From Pseudomonas lalucatii (GTDB lineage: Bacteria > Pseudomonadota > Gammaproteobacteria > Pseudomonadales > Pseudomonadaceae): a stretch of DNA of 64,000 nt. A model generated the notes under the pieces. It made no database searches. It was not told the DNA's origin and saw only the letters and a list, made by a program, of their open reading frames with translations. The stretch covers positions 1,550,001-1,614,000 of the forward strand of contig NZ_JADPMV010000001.1 in assembly GCF_018398425.1 (NCBI RefSeq), given 5' to 3'. The position numbers and the translations under genes were made by a program. Shown here piece by piece: positions 62,698 through 64,000 of the stretch (its first letter is position 1; every line of letters begins with the position of its first letter).

Positions 62698-63363
62698 CTA
62701 TTGCGCGCCGGGCAGCGGTCGCAGGTTGACCTCGACCCGTCGATTCTGCGCCCGCCCCTCGGCCGAGGCGTTGCTCGCCAGCGGCTGGTCGGGACCCACA
62801 CCCCGGGTGCTCAGGCGCGTCTGGTCGACGCCCTGGGCGATCAGGTAGTTGGCCACGCTCTGCGCACGGCGTTGCGACAGGCCCATGTTGTAGGCATGGG
62901 AACCGGTGCTGTCGGTATGGCCGACGACCTCGATGCTGTTCTGCGGGTACTGGCGGAAGGAGTTGGCCAGGTTGTTCAGCGGCGTGTGGAAGCTGCCGGC
63001 GATCTCGGCCGAGTCAGTGGCGAAGGTGATGTTGCCGGGCATGATCAGCTGGATCACGTCGCCCTGCCGGGCCACCTGCACACCGGTGCCCTGCATGCTG
63101 CGTCGCAATTCGGCTTCCTGCTTGTCGGCGTAATAGCCATAGCCGGCCCCTGCCGCCCCCCCCACGGCCGCACCGATCAGCGCGCCCTTGCCACGGTCGT
63201 CATGGCTGATCGCCGCCCCGGCCACCGCGCCGGCCAAGGCGCCGAGGCCGCCATAGGTCGCCGTCTTGTTGCTGCTGGGCTGGCCGTCGTAGGGGTTCTG
63301 GGAGGCGCAGCCCAGCAGCAGGGCTGCGCCGCAGCAGCTCAGAATCAGGCGCGAATGAGGCAT
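62698..63363 (-). CDS. OmpA-family lipoprotein with glycine zipper (copy 1)
   Basis: A 221-residue lipoprotein with the same layout as its neighbour: lipobox LLLGC, ASQNPYDG, glycine zipper (GGLGALAGAVAGAA, ALIGAAVGGAAGAGYGYY) and an OmpA domain (NITFATDSAEI, IEVVGHTDSTGS, LSQRRAQSVANYL, GRAQNRRVEVNLRPL). The two genes are tandem duplicates separated by 147 bp, which lacks a clear terminator. They may be expressed together. Confidence 0.93.
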   Translation of the reverse strand: MPHSRLILSCCGAALLLGCASQNPYDGQPSSNKTATYGGLGALAGAVAGAAISHDDRGKGALIGAAVGGAAGAGYGYYADKQEAELRRSMQGTGVQVARQGDVIQLIMPGNITFATDSAEIAGSFHTPLNNLANSFRQYPQNSIEVVGHTDSTGSHAYNMGLSQRRAQSVANYLIAQGVDQTRLSTRGVGPDQPLASNASAEGRAQNRRVEVNLRPLPGAQ

Positions 63364-63423
63364 GACGAACCCTCCATCGAAATGGTCAGCGTTCAGTCTA
63401 GTCAGCCACGCGACCTTTCGCCG

Positions 63424-64000
63424 TCAGGCACGGACAAACGGGTTCTCGCGCATCTCGTCGCCCAGCCGGGTGTCGGCACCATGACCGGTGACCACGGTGG
63501 CGTCTTCGTCCAGGCGGTACAGGCGCTGCTTGATCGAGCGCTCGATGGTCGGGTAATCGCCGCCCCACAAGTCGGTGCGGCCGATGCCGCGCTTGAACAG
63601 GGTGTCGCCGGCGATCAGCAGTTTGTCCCGGGGAAACCAGAAGCTCATCGAGCCCGGTGTGTGCCCGGGGGTATGCAGGGCCACGCCACAGCCGCAGGGC
63701 AATGCCTCGTCGTCGGCCAGCCAGCGGTCCGGTGCGGGCACCGGCGTGTAGGGCACGCCGAACATGCGGCACTGCACCTCCAGGTTATCCCAGAGGAACT
63801 GGTCCTCCTTGTGCAGGTGCAGGGTGGCGCCGGTCTTCTCCTTCATCTGCCCGGACGCGAGGAAGTGATCGAGGTGGGCATGGGTGTGGATGATGCTGAC
63901 CACCTTGAGCCCGTGGCCGTCGAGGCGCGCCATGATCAACTCGGGGTCACCGCCCGGATCGACCACTATGGCCTGCTTGCTGACGGGGTCGCCGATGATC
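63424..64000 (-). CDS. Metallo-beta-lactamase-fold hydrolase (YcbL/glyoxalase II-like), 5' end cut by the window
   Basis: The frame is open through 64000, so the N-terminus is missing. The zinc motif is HTHAHLDHFLASG; further ligands are in HTPGHTPGSMSFWF, LLIAGDTLFKRGIGRTDLWGG and VVTGHGADTRLGDE. The short form without the C-terminal glyoxalase II domain, plus GIGRTDL, fits YcbL-type glyoxalase II-like or persulfide-dioxygenase-related enzymes. A valine codon at 63966 is internal, not the start. Only about 190 residues can be read. Confidence 0.9.
   Translation of the reverse strand, partial: IIGDPVSKQAIVVDPGGDPELIMARLDGHGLKVVSIIHTHAHLDHFLASGQMKEKTGATLHLHKEDQFLWDNLEVQCRMFGVPYTPVPAPDRWLADDEALPCGCGVALHTPGHTPGSMSFWFPRDKLLIAGDTLFKRGIGRTDLWGGDYPTIERSIKQRLYRLDEDATVVTGHGADTRLGDEMRENPFVRA

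Overview
The window is bacterial chromosome from a GC-rich gammaproteobacterium, almost certainly Pseudomonas or a close relative. The evidence is the strong G/C third-position bias and Pseudomonas-type genes and gene order: flavodoxin - folM - folE - folX, glutathione peroxidase - slyD - pta, a PhhR/TyrR regulator, a short LOV protein, polB and rlhA. No rRNA or tRNA gene, CRISPR array, complete insertion sequence or integrase was seen.

Layout. 1-8229: end of a LysR regulator, a hemolysin III-type membrane protein, a two-component system framed by two near-identical palindromes with a GlcG/HbpS heme-binding-type protein, a carboxymuconolactone decarboxylase gene with its catalytic centre deleted, and thiol/glutathione genes. 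8350-13090: an AT-richer island with a tightly overlapping three-gene minus-strand operon (SMC/RecN-like ATPase with zinc hook, small middle protein, protein with a nuclease-like N-terminus), read here as an ABC-three-component (ABC-3C) anti-phage or conflict system. 13134-16930: GFA-family gene, then rlhA with a second, diverged copy of its 3' end 1.1 kb away; an unknown gene and an IS-like 165-bp inverted-repeat element lie between the copies. 17043-28691: DNA polymerase II, a frameshifted secreted metallopeptidase-like gene, small envelope genes, an ArsN2-like acetyltransferase, the aromatic amino acid regulator and lipid/xenobiotic-type enzymes.

28816-33586 looks like a blue-light module: a short LOV photoreceptor with its photoactive cysteine, a MerR regulator of the LitR/CarH family without the B12-binding residues (class II LitR), and the pterin genes folM-folE-folX. 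Two exact copies of a 12-bp sequence sit between the regulator and folM. 33697-39192 holds DUF1244, HopJ, trxB, cysZ, a malate dehydrogenase with unlike codon use, and a glycosyltransferase.

39380-49424 is a seven-gene iron-siderophore operon with overlapping or closely spaced genes: an SbnG-like citrate synthase of the HpcH/HpaI aldolase fold, a TonB receptor, and five genes in vibrioferrin order (ATP-grasp ligase, NIS synthetase, MFS exporter, NIS synthetase, PLP decarboxylase). A Fur-box-like site precedes it and a 17-bp perfect hairpin separates it from the upstream gene.

49501-64000: an Old Yellow Enzyme with its TetR regulator and two identical 14-bp operator candidates, glutathione peroxidase, slyD, a pta gene without the usual adjacent ackA, a membrane acyltransferase, a cyclic-di-GMP response regulator with a three-receiver hybrid kinase, two tandem OmpA-type lipoproteins, and a metallo-beta-lactamase-fold hydrolase cut by the window end.
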